Shown here one piece after another: positions 1 through 11,574 of a DNA stretch of 64,000 nt. The position numbers and the translations under genes are program-made. How positions within the stretch are numbered: the first letter of the stretch is position 1; each line of letters opens with the position of its first letter. This stretch comes from Lepisosteus oculatus (Eukaryota; Chordata; Actinopteri; Semionotiformes; Lepisosteidae). The notes under the pieces were generated by a model. It saw only the letters and a program-made list of their open reading frames with translations. It searched no databases and had not been told where the DNA came from. Location of the stretch: NCBI RefSeq assembly GCF_040954835.1, contig NC_090716.1, positions 8,572,775-8,636,774 on the forward strand, written 5' to 3'.

Positions 1-718
1 TGAGAAAGTTTCTTGTTTATTTGATCAGTCATTTTGAATTGAGTTTTGAAACTGATACAGGACAATGTAGAATTGTACTAAAAAAACATAAGCCCTTAAA
101 TTCAAATATTAAAGGCACTAATTGTCATCCACTCAAAATATGAAAAATTTCAACAGTGTTCTAAATACTTATTTCAATTTTTAATTAAAAAAATGCATAT
201 GTTGTGTACACAAGATTCTTTACTTTGTTCTGAAAATACACATGTACAGTCCAATGACCCCCATATTTCCTGATAACAAGAAAAAGTTAATGATTGGGAT
301 ACTGTATGTATTTCACTGCTCATTGCACAAAATTTTTGTGAAATGTCTTATGCCTTAACACTCAAAGATGGACTGCTTTACAGAGTTGATTCCAAATGCT
401 TACAAAAACTGTAGACATAAATAAATCACACTTTCTTTAAACAAAAAACACAACAATAATTATTGTTCCAAGACAACAGAATAATTAGACATAGAAACTG
501 GAACAAAAACACAGATAATGGTCACCATTTTCATATTCATGGACAGTAACAGAAAAGATTGTTTTTATTTCTTAATTTTGGCTGGATCATTGGCATATTT
601 GATATATGGCTAAACATTTAAAAGAAAATTTAATACATGGAAAATGCGAAGCAAACGAACATATCAGTGGGTGAATACCGCATTTGCTTTCAGTTAAATA
701 CCCCAACATGCTTTGTAG
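1..718 (+). other. Partial intron 1 of copy A (non-coding)
   Basis: AT-rich sequence upstream of the first visible exon of copy A. It ends in an acceptor (…ctttgtag) at 718. No signal-peptide exon like those of copies B and C (encoding SHLQGG) is found here, so exon 1 of copy A either lies left of the window or has been lost. Nothing else is recognisable. Confidence 0.6.
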
Positions 719-3700
719 GTGGACTTCCGTTACAAGGAGACCTCCAATGGGTCCTGCAACCATGAGCACAGCTGGAACTGCCAGAATGGAGACTGTGGGG
801 AGGTTGTTGATGCTGCAGTTGTGGATGTAGCCAGGGATACTAACCTTGGGCAATGGTGCCAATCAGAAGGATACATATTAAGAAACCTCTCAAGCGATAA
901 GCCATTTGAATTGAGGTAAGCAGATCCTGAAAATGTAAAAAAAACAAAGAATTTTCATTATGGCGAACTAGTTGAAGGGCATTTTTATTTTGAACATACT
1001 AATTTACCAAACTCTAGAATCTGGTAACAAATCAATTATCATAGATAGCCTGTCTATTAAAGTCAATTACATTGATTCAAATGTTTGATGATGAACAGAT
1101 TTATAGAGAATATTTCTAGGAACAAGCACTCGTATTACTGAATGCAGCATTATTTCTTTTCCGACTGAAATAGGGCTGCAGACTGCTGCTGGATCCCTAA
1201 TGTTCTTGGAACATCAAACTGGCAGCTGCTGACTCATGTGGATATGGGAAATCGATCTGATTCAAGTCTGCTCAATAGATCTCCAGTTACCACAATGCTA
1301 TCGGCGATCAGGTCTGTGACATTTTTAAGGAACTTGTAGCCGGCTATAATGCCGGCAGGAATGCAGGTAGTCACTGAGGAAGAAACGTGGATAAATGTGC
1401 AGGCTCTGGCATAAATTAATGTAGGACCCACTACTCTATATTTCAGAAGTCAGGTGTATTGGAGTTTAATCTTCTTTGTGTTATGTTTATTAGGAATGCA
1501 CGCCTTGATTAGTAAAGATCAAGCATCTACACTGTAGATTACAGTATATGGGCAGAACATCCAGCGCTTCTGGCATAAAAACTTTTTCATAGCAAATATA
1601 CAAGTACCCGCAGATGCATTCTCATGACTATCTTCAATACGGTCAGCTCCTTGATTGTACCTGTAATGCCAATGAAACAACTACTTAATGACTTATTGGT
1701 GTCTGCATTAAACAAGTGGGCCTTGGACTGGTGACAATACATGGCAGCCTCTTTCCTTACTTTTTTCTTGGGGGGGAATACATGTACCATTACAATTCTC
1801 ATGTAAACCTCATAGTAAGTAGAAGCACAAAAATGTAACCGAAAAAAAAATACAGGGTGAAATAGCATGGACTTTAAAACAATTAAAATAATCGTGGCAG
1901 AGTAGGGAAGGAAACCAATCTGACCCCAGAATGGAAAAGAAACACAGTTTTATTGACCTAAAAGTGTACTGTCAAACCCCTTGTTTTCTGTTTAATACCA
2001 ATATAATATTGATGAGAAACATCTTGAAAAATGGATATTACTCTCATCACACTCTATCATCAAGTTCCCTTTTAAAATCACTCACAATTGTATCCTTAAG
2101 ATTGACACTTAATGCACAAGTTGGATGCTGTAGAATATTTAAATACAATATTTTAAAAAGTATAGAGAGTAGCTGCTGCAAAGTCATCAACAGTCCGTAA
2201 CATGTTTCTTTGTGTGTTTTGAAGAGTACCCCAGAACTGTATGACAACTATCAGGCTGCTGGCCCATGATCCCGACGGTGATCATGTCCATTGCAGGTTT
2301 GGGCAAGCAGCCAGCGGAGAGTGTGCATCATGTTCCCAAAACCCCGCCTTCCGCCTGAGTGAGGTAATATCCACAGCTCGGACAGCTTCATGGGAAAACG
2401 CAATGTTGGTGCAATGGTGAACTCATACTGTTAGTGGTTTCATAACTAAATCACTTCAGTGAAGTGAACAGCGGCTGTTGGATGTTCTTGAATGTGTTGA
2501 AATGAGTAATCCCCTGTAGCATAAAAGTGGCAGAATTTGTTTTTTTAATAAAAGGATGGCGTATCATTGTTAGATTGATAATTGCTACCTCAATTAGATG
2601 TTTTTGGAAAATAGCCACATGAAGACAGAGCTGATTAAGTCAGGTGTGAATGCTTGCTGTATATATTAATATATCAATATTAAAATAATTGTTTCCTACA
2701 AATAATCTCCTCCTCAGCTGCCAATTAAAAATTAATTTAATGTTCTAACTGATTTTCTTTTTCAGAATATGTGTACTTTGCATATTATAAACACTACAAG
2801 CATTGGTGCTCATGTATTTGAGCTGGTAATTGAGGATTTCCCAAAGCAAATGATATCCCTAACATATGAAGATGGGACCTCATCTGTCAGGCTCCCCTTT
2901 TCCCAAAACACAGACAACAACACTGCTGCACTCAGTAAATTGCCTTTGCAATTTGCCATAGAGAGTAAGTGTTCTGTGTAAATTTAATTCACAATGGTTT
3001 TATACCTCAGAAAAAGGTATTCAAAGGCACATGCATGTAAAATCAACATACATTTGGCTGTGATAAACCATTTCATAGTGCTAGAAAGCAGAGCTGTCTA
3101 TAGTGAGATGTATTTTTTGTTAAACAGCCACAGATAACTGTATTATCCTTACAAGTACTCCATAATATTAATGTGTCCTATAATTCATGGCAACTCTTTC
3201 TTGCTTTTAGAAGTACCCTAACCCTAATAGATACATTTACATGTATTATTCTTTACTGCACTGTATTGCAGTTCTTCCACCTCTGTCTACCTGTGACCTT
3301 GGGATTTTGATACCACAGTTTCTACCTCCGACACCATCTCACGGTGACATGTTTCATGTCACAGCTGGCCAGGAGTTTCAGTTTCATGTCAAAGCTCAAG
3401 CCACACAGGGAATGTAAGCCTATTTAATGTCTTAATGTTTGATGTCTAGCATAAGCCTTTGGTGTTTGGAAGAATAAAAATTATGTATGTATAGGTGATG
3501 TTATTCCTCTTTCCTTTAAGCCATTCATATAAAATGTTGTGATATTATGATCATTATATTTCTTGCATATAGAAATGTATAAGAATGCATCTGTCTATAT
3601 TAGGGATGAATTAAATATTGTACATACCAGAATCTGTTTTCTGAGTGTGGTTTATTTTTCCTTTTTTGAAAAAAAAGGATCTATGACTTCCAGATCAGTG

Positions 3701-6700
3701 GCCCACCAAACCTAATAAAACACGTTTATAACAACACCAGTGGAATCCTACAGGCAAGGATAAGTTGGATGCCAGAGGAAAGAGAATTATATCACCGCAT
3801 CCCCATTTGCTATGCTGCGGAAACAACCGAGAGGTACAATATGTCTCCTGTAGATAAGCTTCTGTTTTTATTTTTCTGTATATTGTGTTGTATTAAAAAT
3901 GCCTAATGATTATTCTCTTTGACATTTTGCAGTCAGTCTGAAATGAGATGCATAATAGTAGCTGTTGAAAGATTCCATTCACGTTCTGGTAAGATTATTA
4001 GTAGTTGTAGTCATGATAGTAGTATTATACAGTATGTCAAAGTAAAGGCTGTAGCTGGTTTAATGATGTTATAATTTTCATTAACATTATTTTAGCCTGA
4101 AGACAGCTCAGTTTAATGGAATTAACTGTATACATATCAATATTGTATAACAATTTGCATTACTGTATATTCAGTATTTATCCTGTAATTGTGTTAATGA
4201 GTTAATATTACTACATTTAAACAGTATATAGTATTATGTAGTCATTAATGCCTTTTAAGCTTAATAAATATTGATGTTTTTATTCATCAGGTGAAGCTGA
4301 CGTTGTATGCACTGAGAACACTATGACCATTTCTCTGAACAAGTCGTCAATTAGAGGACTTCATGAAAGTCACTTACGCCTTAATGACCCATCGTGTACA
4401 TTGACATCTAATGAATCTCATGTATTGGCAACTGTGTCACTAAACTCATGTGGAACACAGCTTGAGGTAGTATTTTAAAATGTATGATATCAATATCTTC
4501 ACAATTTTCACTACATAGTGCATTATTATATACATTTGTAGATATATTTACATTATTCGTTTATACATGTATATATGAAGATCTTACCAGTGTTGGAGAA
4601 TTAGGGTTTTTCTATTGTACGCTCAGTTCATAAGAATTCACAATATGCAGAACACCTGCTACACTATATTACAGCTTTTCTGCCTTTTCTCGTTCTGCAG
4701 GAAACCGCAACTGATCTCACTTTCAAAAATGAAATAGTATCAGTTGACGATATCAGGGATGTGATAACCAGGAAACACCTAATTGCGATACCGTTCACGT
4801 GTACCTACTCAAAGAAGGGTCGTATAACATCCAATTTCAAGAGCCACAAGTCCGCCTATGTGTTCACAGAGGCTGGCTTCGGCAGCTTTGGCTATGTGTT
4901 TGAGTTCTACACCAGCAGTAATTTCAGCGAAATGATCGACCCTAACACTTACCCTCTGGAAGTGGAACTCCAAGACATGCTCTACATTAGCATCCAGGCT
5001 CACTCTTCTCTTGCAAACACTAAGCTCTTTGTGGAGTCCTGCAGGGCATCCCCACATGATGACCCCAATGACTCGATATACTATGACATCATGAAAGATG
5101 GGTAAGGTGTTGGCTTGCTGTATTCTGGAAAGTGTTCAGAAGAGTTAGGACTTTTCAGCAAGAAACATAAGAAAGACTGAATCTGGCAATAAGACGGTGC
5201 TTCTAGGAAGGGATACACACATACAGTATTTCCCTGAATATCTCAGTTTAGAAAAAGTGCCCCTTATAACATTTCAGTATTTTTCTACTGTATTTCTTTT
5301 CCTTCATGGATACAAGAATGTTTAAAACTGCCAGAAGGTTGCATTTTTCAACTACCACAACATAATGTTCAGCAATCTGTTAACTTGTTGTTTTACAGGT
5401 GCATCAAGGATGACACAGTAGTTGTCTATTCACATGATGGAATTGAATTCAGGTTTGGAATGAAGGCTTTCAAATTCATTGGGGATTTTGACCAGGTAAC
5501 ATGAGGTTTTATTCAGGGAAATAGCCTCAATTCTCAATCAAACTGACTGCTTTAGTTAAAACAGATTGAATGTGTCTGTTTCATTGTGGAACAGGTAGAG
5601 CAGGTATTAAATTTAGTCTATATATATATATTAAATTTGTCACAAAATCTGAAGCCTACTGGTGTCCAGTATAAGATCAAATTAATAGTGACCGATTTTC
5701 TGATACACAAAATAAATTAAACTTTCTAAACATTATTTGCTGTGTTTTACTGCATTTCAACTCCCTTTGTATATAGTTATTTTAAGAAGATTTAAGATCT
5801 AAATAACTGAACATATGTTTTAAAGGTGATTTAGCATTACTAAAATAATAAGGCACTTTTTAATAAGGTTGTTTTATGTGCATTTTCCTGGCATTAGGTG
5901 TACATCAGCTGCACTGTGATTCTATGTGATGCTGGAGATGCTGACAGCAGGTGTGCCCAGGGCTGCACTCCGAACTCTGCTCGTCGCAGGAGATCCCTGT
6001 CCTCAGAGACCGAAAGACACTATATTTCCCAAGGACCTCTGTGTGCTGCCAAAGGGGCTCTGGGAAAAAGAGGTAAATAGAACACCATTCAAAGAAGAAG
6101 GTCTAAAGAGTGTCCTAGATAAAGAATTTATATGTTTGTTTGCTTTGGCATTTTATTTTGAAATTTCAAGTACCGTACCCACCAAAATGAATTCTGAAAG
6201 GAATACCTTTGCTGATATGTGAATAAAAAAAGAGAAGACTGTCAGTCAAACACAGCTGTGCTTTATCACTGGAAAAAATAGGTGGTGTTTAATGTAAAGA
6301 CTTTTGTGAAATGTAGGGTAGCATTATTGAAAGTGAAAATGGTTTTGAACTATAAAAATATGACATCAGTACAACTAAGAAGAAAGATAGAGAAATGTGT
6401 TTTCTTCAACTGATCTATATCAAGGGTCTTTGTTTTGCTTTATTTTAAAAGGATATTTAAACCAATTTTAATAGGTTTCTTAAAACTTCCTAATAAGCAG
6501 ATAATTTTAAATATAATTAGAAAGTGTGGCCATTTAAATAAAGTTTTAATGTGCAATGTTTGAGACTGAAAACTGGGCATGTTTTTATGCTGCAATTTCA
6601 TTTCTTAATGGCAATTAAATTGTCTGGTCTCTTCCAGCTTCGAATGTGGTTATGAATACAAGCACCAGAGTCTTTGCAGGAGCTTTTGCTGTTGCTGTCC

Positions 6701-6777
6701 TCCTGCTGTGTGGCGTATTGATCTACAATGTCAAGAGATCCAGGACTGTCAAACAGGAAACCCTTTTATCATTTTAG
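719..6777 (+). CDS. ZP-module type I membrane protein, copy A (5' partial, exons 2-13)
   Basis: Twelve exons join in frame: 719-915, 1174-1311, 2225-2363, 2766-2964, 3272-3413, 3678-3833, 3933-3988, 4291-4466, 4701-5101, 5399-5495, 5898-6072 and 6638-6777 (stop TAG). They give 671 residues without exon 1. Phases and nearly all exon lengths match copies B and C. Exons 2-8 encode a Cys-rich ectodomain including HDPDGDHVHC. Exons 9-12 encode a ZP module, recognisable by NDPSC, SCGTQLE, ITRKH, VESCRASPHDDPND and FGMKAFKF. Exon 12 carries RRRR (5982-5993), a furin-type site where ZP proteins are normally cut. Exon 13 gives a hydrophobic helix (FAGAFAVAVLLLCGVLIY) and a tail ending LLSF. Compared with B and C, exon 5 has almost no linker and the tail lacks their YxxL motif. 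The exon 3 donor (gtctgt) is weak. ZP proteins polymerise outside the cell; the role of this one is unknown. It is the most diverged of the three copies. Confidence 0.85.
5982..5993 (+). other. Furin-type RRRR site after the copy A ZP-C module
   Basis: Codons CGT CGC AGG AGA encode RRRR followed by SLSSE, just after the last ZP cysteines (CAQGC). In ZP-module proteins cleavage at such a site removes the hydrophobic tail and allows polymerisation. That it is cleaved is inferred from the family. Confidence 0.6.
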
Positions 6778-6971
6778 AGTTCATGTGCAAAAGCATGGGC
6801 AACGGGGTGTTGCATTAAAATAGGCTATTAGATAAGCCAAAAAAACATATAAAACGTTTATAAGTTTTAAACTTACATGATTTTTTAACACAAGTATCGG
6901 TTTCCTGGATCTCTTATTGGTTAATTAAAAGTAGCATCTTAATAAGCTTTCTTAGGGGAGATGTCATTATC

Positions 6972-6992
6972 AATAAAATGCAATTTAATAAA
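6972..6992 (+). promoter_or_regulatory. Polyadenylation signals of copy A
   Basis: Two AATAAA hexamers (6972-6977 and 6987-6992) lie about 200 bp after the copy A stop codon. This is a plausible 3' UTR end. Confidence 0.5.
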
Positions 6993-8569
6993 CAAACATA
7001 TCAGTTGTGTCAATACATCAGTGAATAACTTTTTTTTTTCAGATGCATAGTACTGATTCCTACATCTGGAAGTGTATGACAAAACTATTATGTACCTGCT
7101 AGGGAAACTCATTCATTTTCTTTTACTTCAATTTATGGTGTGAGGCTTTGGCAAACGTTTATGAAATCATCATAAGATTAGGATCCTACAGCACTAACAT
7201 GCAGCAACCATTATCTCCATCAGTCTGGCTACACAGCAGATCAAGTGTGAGCAATAACTTCTCCAGTTATAATTAAGGGATAAAATTTAGGTAGACCAGA
7301 TTGTGCAGGACATCCTTACTCCTATCAATAGTGACCTAGGATCTTTAATAATCTCACTTATGTCATTTATAACACATAATATAAAAGTGCTTTGGTGTTA
7401 TTTTGTGATGTGATAACCGCATTTTTTAACATAACATTTCTAATTAAATGTGTGACAGTGATTAAAATTTAGATTGGGAAATGTATCACCACAATGATTT
7501 ATTTGGATTGCTTGAAGAATGTACCATTCACATTGTTAACTTTACTTCTCTTTCTGTTTCATACTAATCTCCCTTACATTATCTGTTTTGCCATATTTAT
7601 CATCCAAGAAATAAAAAATCAAATTTATCAAATTGTTTGGGTTATATGGAAAGATCGTATACTGAAACTGCTGTTATTATTAGGTGATTTTACAATTGCA
7701 ATAAATATAAAACTGGTTTGTGTGCATTCTCCCATGCTGAGACTTATTCCTATTGGCATTTATCAAGGGGTGTGGTCTTCTGGTAAGTAAGGTGTGCTTA
7801 CACAAAGGAATGTATGTAAAGAATAAATACAAAGTCAATTGTCGTATGGGATTACTTGCACATTATAAAATGTGATAAAATAATACATCATTGGACTTCA
7901 ATGTTCCTAAAAGAGTAAACATTGTTATCCTTCAAAAGGAGCATCATAAGTAAAACTCTAACATTTTATACCTTTATCTCGCAGGATGCATTTATTTAGA
8001 CCTCTGGTCTTGATCATTTATGTTATCAAATAGCTTAGCTTTCAATGAGCAAGACTTGAGACATAATGTATCCTTCACAGACCTAGAACTATACCCTGAA
8101 AGACATTCCCCTGTGAGTTTACTTACCATACCATCATAGTATGAAACATCATTAATAGTAATTGTATTATTGTTTGATTTACCTGCTTGTTCAGAATTAC
8201 TAACGTGAATTCATCAGTGATATTTTAAAGAGACTCTTGGAGAAAATGTGTACTATGCAAATAGGAAAATAGATGGCATTCTAGGGCTTTTAACTGTTGC
8301 AATCTATAAACCTTTACCTTTAAGGTGAATTTCATTTTAAATTCTGACCATATTTTACATGTGAAATTGTGCAATAAATTTAAAAAAGGTTCATGGCAAT
8401 TCGCCTTTGTTCTATTTGTCAATGTTTAACTTTAATTCCATGATTTGTCAACATTTCTGCATCTTCTCTACTGGTATAGATAGTGGTATCTATTCGAATT
8501 TTGAATTAGGTTTTTATTGATGTGTAATGGATTTTTATGTCAGTCAGCATGGAGATTTTTGCCAGTGTT

Positions 8570-8715
8570 CATGAGGGTTTCATTTGGGTCCTCTGGTTTC
8601 CTCCCATATTCCAAAGACATACTGTACTGGTAGGTTAATGGGCTACTTGGAAAATTGGCCCTGATGTGAGTGTGTGTGATTGTGTCTGTGTGTACCCTGT
8701 GATGAACTGTCGTTT
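8570..8715 (-). repeat. Fragment of dispersed fish repeat (reverse orientation)
   Basis: The stretch reads like the reverse complement of the repeat at 34825-35120. It contains ggtttcctcccatattccaa and ggaaaattggccctg, which match the conserved blocks of that family ('…gggccaatttTcccagaag…', '…ggaggaaacc…'). This pattern is common in fish genomes. The element class is not certain. Confidence 0.55.
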
Positions 8716-8820
8716 TGTTTTAACACATGAAAGTCATATTGAAACTGAAATGAGCATCAGTATGTAGAATGACTGGTAAAACAAACACAGGCACATGAAT
8801 GTACAGTATGCAATGTATAA

Positions 8821-9878
8821 GTAATAGGTTTATTCCATGCTGAAAAGAGAAGAAAGAAAAGGCAACATTTTGGCTATGGAGCCTTCTTCGGGTGTAAGAA
8901 AGATAGGGCAGTCGGCAACGATAATATAGTTTGGGAGAACAAAAGCCAAGAGAGAGGAGGAGGCGGGAGCAGGGTAAAGGCAATCAAGTGGTGCGAGGTC
9001 GAGAGAGGTGAGGAGAGGTGCGAAATGAAACCAACAAATGAATAGAGAGACTTGGAAGAAAACAGGTTTGTCGTTTAGAGAAGGGGAAGGTGTGAACCAA
9101 GTTTCGGGATCATTTTAGTTTCAGATGTCTTTTTGCTATAGGAGTTAAGAAACCCAACTTTGAGAATGCAGATGGAGAGATCAGTGTGATCATGCCTGTT
9201 AGTGGTGAAATGAGAAACTATGGGCTTGGAGAAATCTTTAATCTTCACAGCCCTAACATGTTCTCTGAAGCGCTTTCCGAGCCTCCTTGCTGTTTCCCCA
9301 ATGTAGATGGCTGGGCATTTACTGCAAGAGATACAGTAAATAAGGTTCCTGGAGGTACAAGATGTCATCTGGGTGATCCAGAATTGTCCTGAGGGGCTTT
9401 GAATGACTGTGGTGTTAGATATGTACTTGCAGGTGATGAATCGAGCTCTGTTGCAGGGGAAAGTGCCTGGTGTGGATGATTTCTGAGGGCAGTCAAGGGA
9501 GCTGTGAGCAAGAAGGTTACGCAGATTAGGTGGTCGGCGAAATGAGGTGATGGGGCGGTCAGGAAAGGGCCCCAATGAAGGGATCATCCTGTGAGATAGG
9601 AAAGTTGTCGTTAATGGTTCTTGGTAGAGAGTGTGTTAGGGTGGTAGGGAAGCACCAAAGGAATGTGGTTGTTAGGCTGGGAGTTCCTGATCGAATTGAT
9701 GGTCCGAGGGCTGTTATTGGGTCGGGTGAGGGCCCTATCAATAACACGGGTGGGGTATCCTCTGTTGATGAAAAAAGTGTGCATTTTGAGTGTTTGGTTC
9801 TGGAAATCGATGTAATCACTGCAGAGTCGTCGTCGCCGGAGACCGTAGCTGTCGCTGCCATAGCCGTATGTAATGTAT
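8821..9878 (-). mobile_element. Decayed Penelope-like retroelement with GIY-YIG endonuclease domain
   Basis: On the minus strand, 9075-9587 encodes about 170 residues containing NLIYCISCSKCPAIYIGET and RRLGKRFREH. These are a GIY-YIG nuclease core (YIG, catalytic Arg) preceded by a Cys-rich zinc-knuckle-like stretch, as in Penelope-like elements. Upstream (9559-9861, minus) the connector region is split between frames: PLVLPYHPNT runs in one frame and INDNFPISQDD in another, so at least one frameshift has occurred. The reverse transcriptase core is missing. The left end (8821-8895) has the family's terminal sequence (ggtttattccatgctgaaaa, ggagccttcttc). A one-mismatch repeat gtatg(c/t)aatgtat at 8806-8818 and 9866-9878 may be the target-site duplication. 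Inactive. Confidence 0.8.
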
Positions 9879-9924
9879 GTCAGTGTTCAACCATATTTAA
9901 ATTAATGCTATTACCGATATTTTG

Positions 9925-10000
9925 CCTATGCATGGAATAAACCTTTACTTGTTCTCTTGCAGCCTTTGCATGCTGACGCAACCACCTACTTGAACTACTT
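9925..10000 (+). mobile_element. Penelope-type terminal fragment
   Basis: The sequence tgcatggaataaacctttac followed by ttgttctcttgcagcc and gcatgctgacgcaaccacct matches the right-hand end of the fold-back elements at 22.7 and 52.1 kb. It lies about 50 bp beyond the GIY-YIG element and is oriented oppositely to the left terminus of that element. Confidence 0.65.
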
Positions 10001-11513
10001 ATAGACATTTCATGTCATCCAGGGCAGTTTTGGGGAACCCTTGAAAAGATGAAACCATACTTATAGCTACAAACTAAAATTGATATAAAACCTGCAGTTT
10101 GTAATATTGCAGTTGTCTAATTGCAGTTATCTAATATTGATTTGCAACAAAGCAGTAGAATTATAGAGAGTGGAAAATGGGATAAATCTGTAAGGAACAT
10201 AGCACTGTAGATCAAAATCTTATCAAAATAATATTCAGTAACCCCCTTGTGGATGGAATTGAGACCATTTCAGATACCAATATCTAGATGACAGTTGCAG
10301 AGAAGAAACATAAAAAAAGTGTGATCAATCAAATCATTTTACTAGCACCTTAGAAGAATAAGTGAATGGAAATCACCTAGGAATTTTAAAAAGCTGGATC
10401 CATAATTGATGGTTTCACATTAACATACCTGTCAACAACAATTCTGTTTCCTCAAAGAATTATAAAAAGCTTACTATCATGTTTCTGTTGTTTGTGATGT
10501 TATTGGACACCAGTATTATGTCCACATATGTACTGGCCATGTGATTTTAGTAACTAAGCAGAGCTGGGCCTGTGGTGTATGAGATATTGTCCTCCCAGGG
10601 AGATTCAATTTAAATTTAAATTAGTTTAGGAGTACTTGCACGTTTACAAATTTATACAGCCCATCAAAAGTGTAGTGATTTTAACCCAGGTGATAGTGAC
10701 ATTGGGCCAATTTCAGAAACATTTCTTAAGCTTAAGCAATAATAGCATATTCCTTATGCATGGCAATATACAATACATATACCATATTTACAATAAATAA
10801 ATCACACGAACAAGATTATTACAATGAAAAATATGGCATAAGACATTTTTGAAAAGAAGACGAAAAAGAAAAGTAATGAGACAAAACATTCATGCCACGT
10901 TGTTGCTTTTTATGAGATGGTCATACCTGTTTTCTATCCATGCATTACAGTTTACATGTTTCTTATGATTAAGAAGCTTTTGTGAATACATCATTTCTTG
11001 GTATCACTACTGTAGATCACTATTTAGCCAATGCAAGGTGACCCTTTTCAGGAAGACCGCCTGAGCATGCATTACCTTTTCTTAGTAAAAATAACTTATA
11101 TATATCCTACACATTCCAGAAAGAAAGCATGAAGAGTAATTTCACTTGCTGTGCTCCAATAAGACAGCTGTAATGCATGGCTCATCTTAAAGTCACACCT
11201 GAAGGTCCCTGCCTTAGTGGTCTCTCTCTATGTCATTTGTTTATTTAGGACATGACATTATCTTAGCTTTAAGACTAACTTTAATGTCTTGCCACTCATG
11301 CTTAAAAGTTAGATGGGTTAAAGTGGTCTTTGTAAGCAGTGTTACATACTGTAGCATGTATTTAAACTTGGGCTAAGATGGTCCTTATCGGAAAGGAACT
11401 ATTTGTGAATAAATCCTATGGATTAATTTCCTCATTCCAAAGGGTGGCACTTATTATTTTTCCTTTCTTTTGTGTTCATTCAAAGATGGCTTCACTGGTG
11501 TGTGTTTCTGTGT

Positions 11514-11521
11514 CTATATGA
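11514..11521 (+). promoter_or_regulatory. TATA-like box of copy B
   Basis: ctatatga lies about 55-60 bp upstream of the copy B start codon. It is embedded in a segment (about 11480-11550) that aligns with the copy C promoter (ttcactggt…tctatat…cttgcatttctgt), so the proximal promoter was duplicated with the gene. Confidence 0.5.
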
Positions 11522-11574
11522 GGCAACTCTCCCCTTGTCCTTGCATTTCTGTGCACCAGTGATATTCAGAAACC

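Larger units (their letters stand above)
6778..11574. other. Intergenic region between copies A and B
   Basis: This contains the 3' UTR of copy A with two AATAAA signals, then AT-rich DNA. It also holds a fragment of a dispersed fish repeat (about 8570-8715), a decayed Penelope-like element (about 8821-9878) and a second Penelope terminal fragment (about 9925-10000). The rest has no coding signal. Short open frames, for example near 7494-7790, lack any recognised domain. The copy B promoter lies at the right end. Confidence 0.7.

Noticed and set aside
1-718. Searched for exon 1 (signal peptide) of copy A
   Set aside because: No sequence resembling the conserved signal peptide or SHLQGG segment is present, so none is annotated; copy A is reported as 5' partial.
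7494-7790. 98-codon hydrophobic open frame after copy A
   Set aside because: AT-rich sequence gives Leu/Ile/Phe-rich frames by chance; no homology or gene context.
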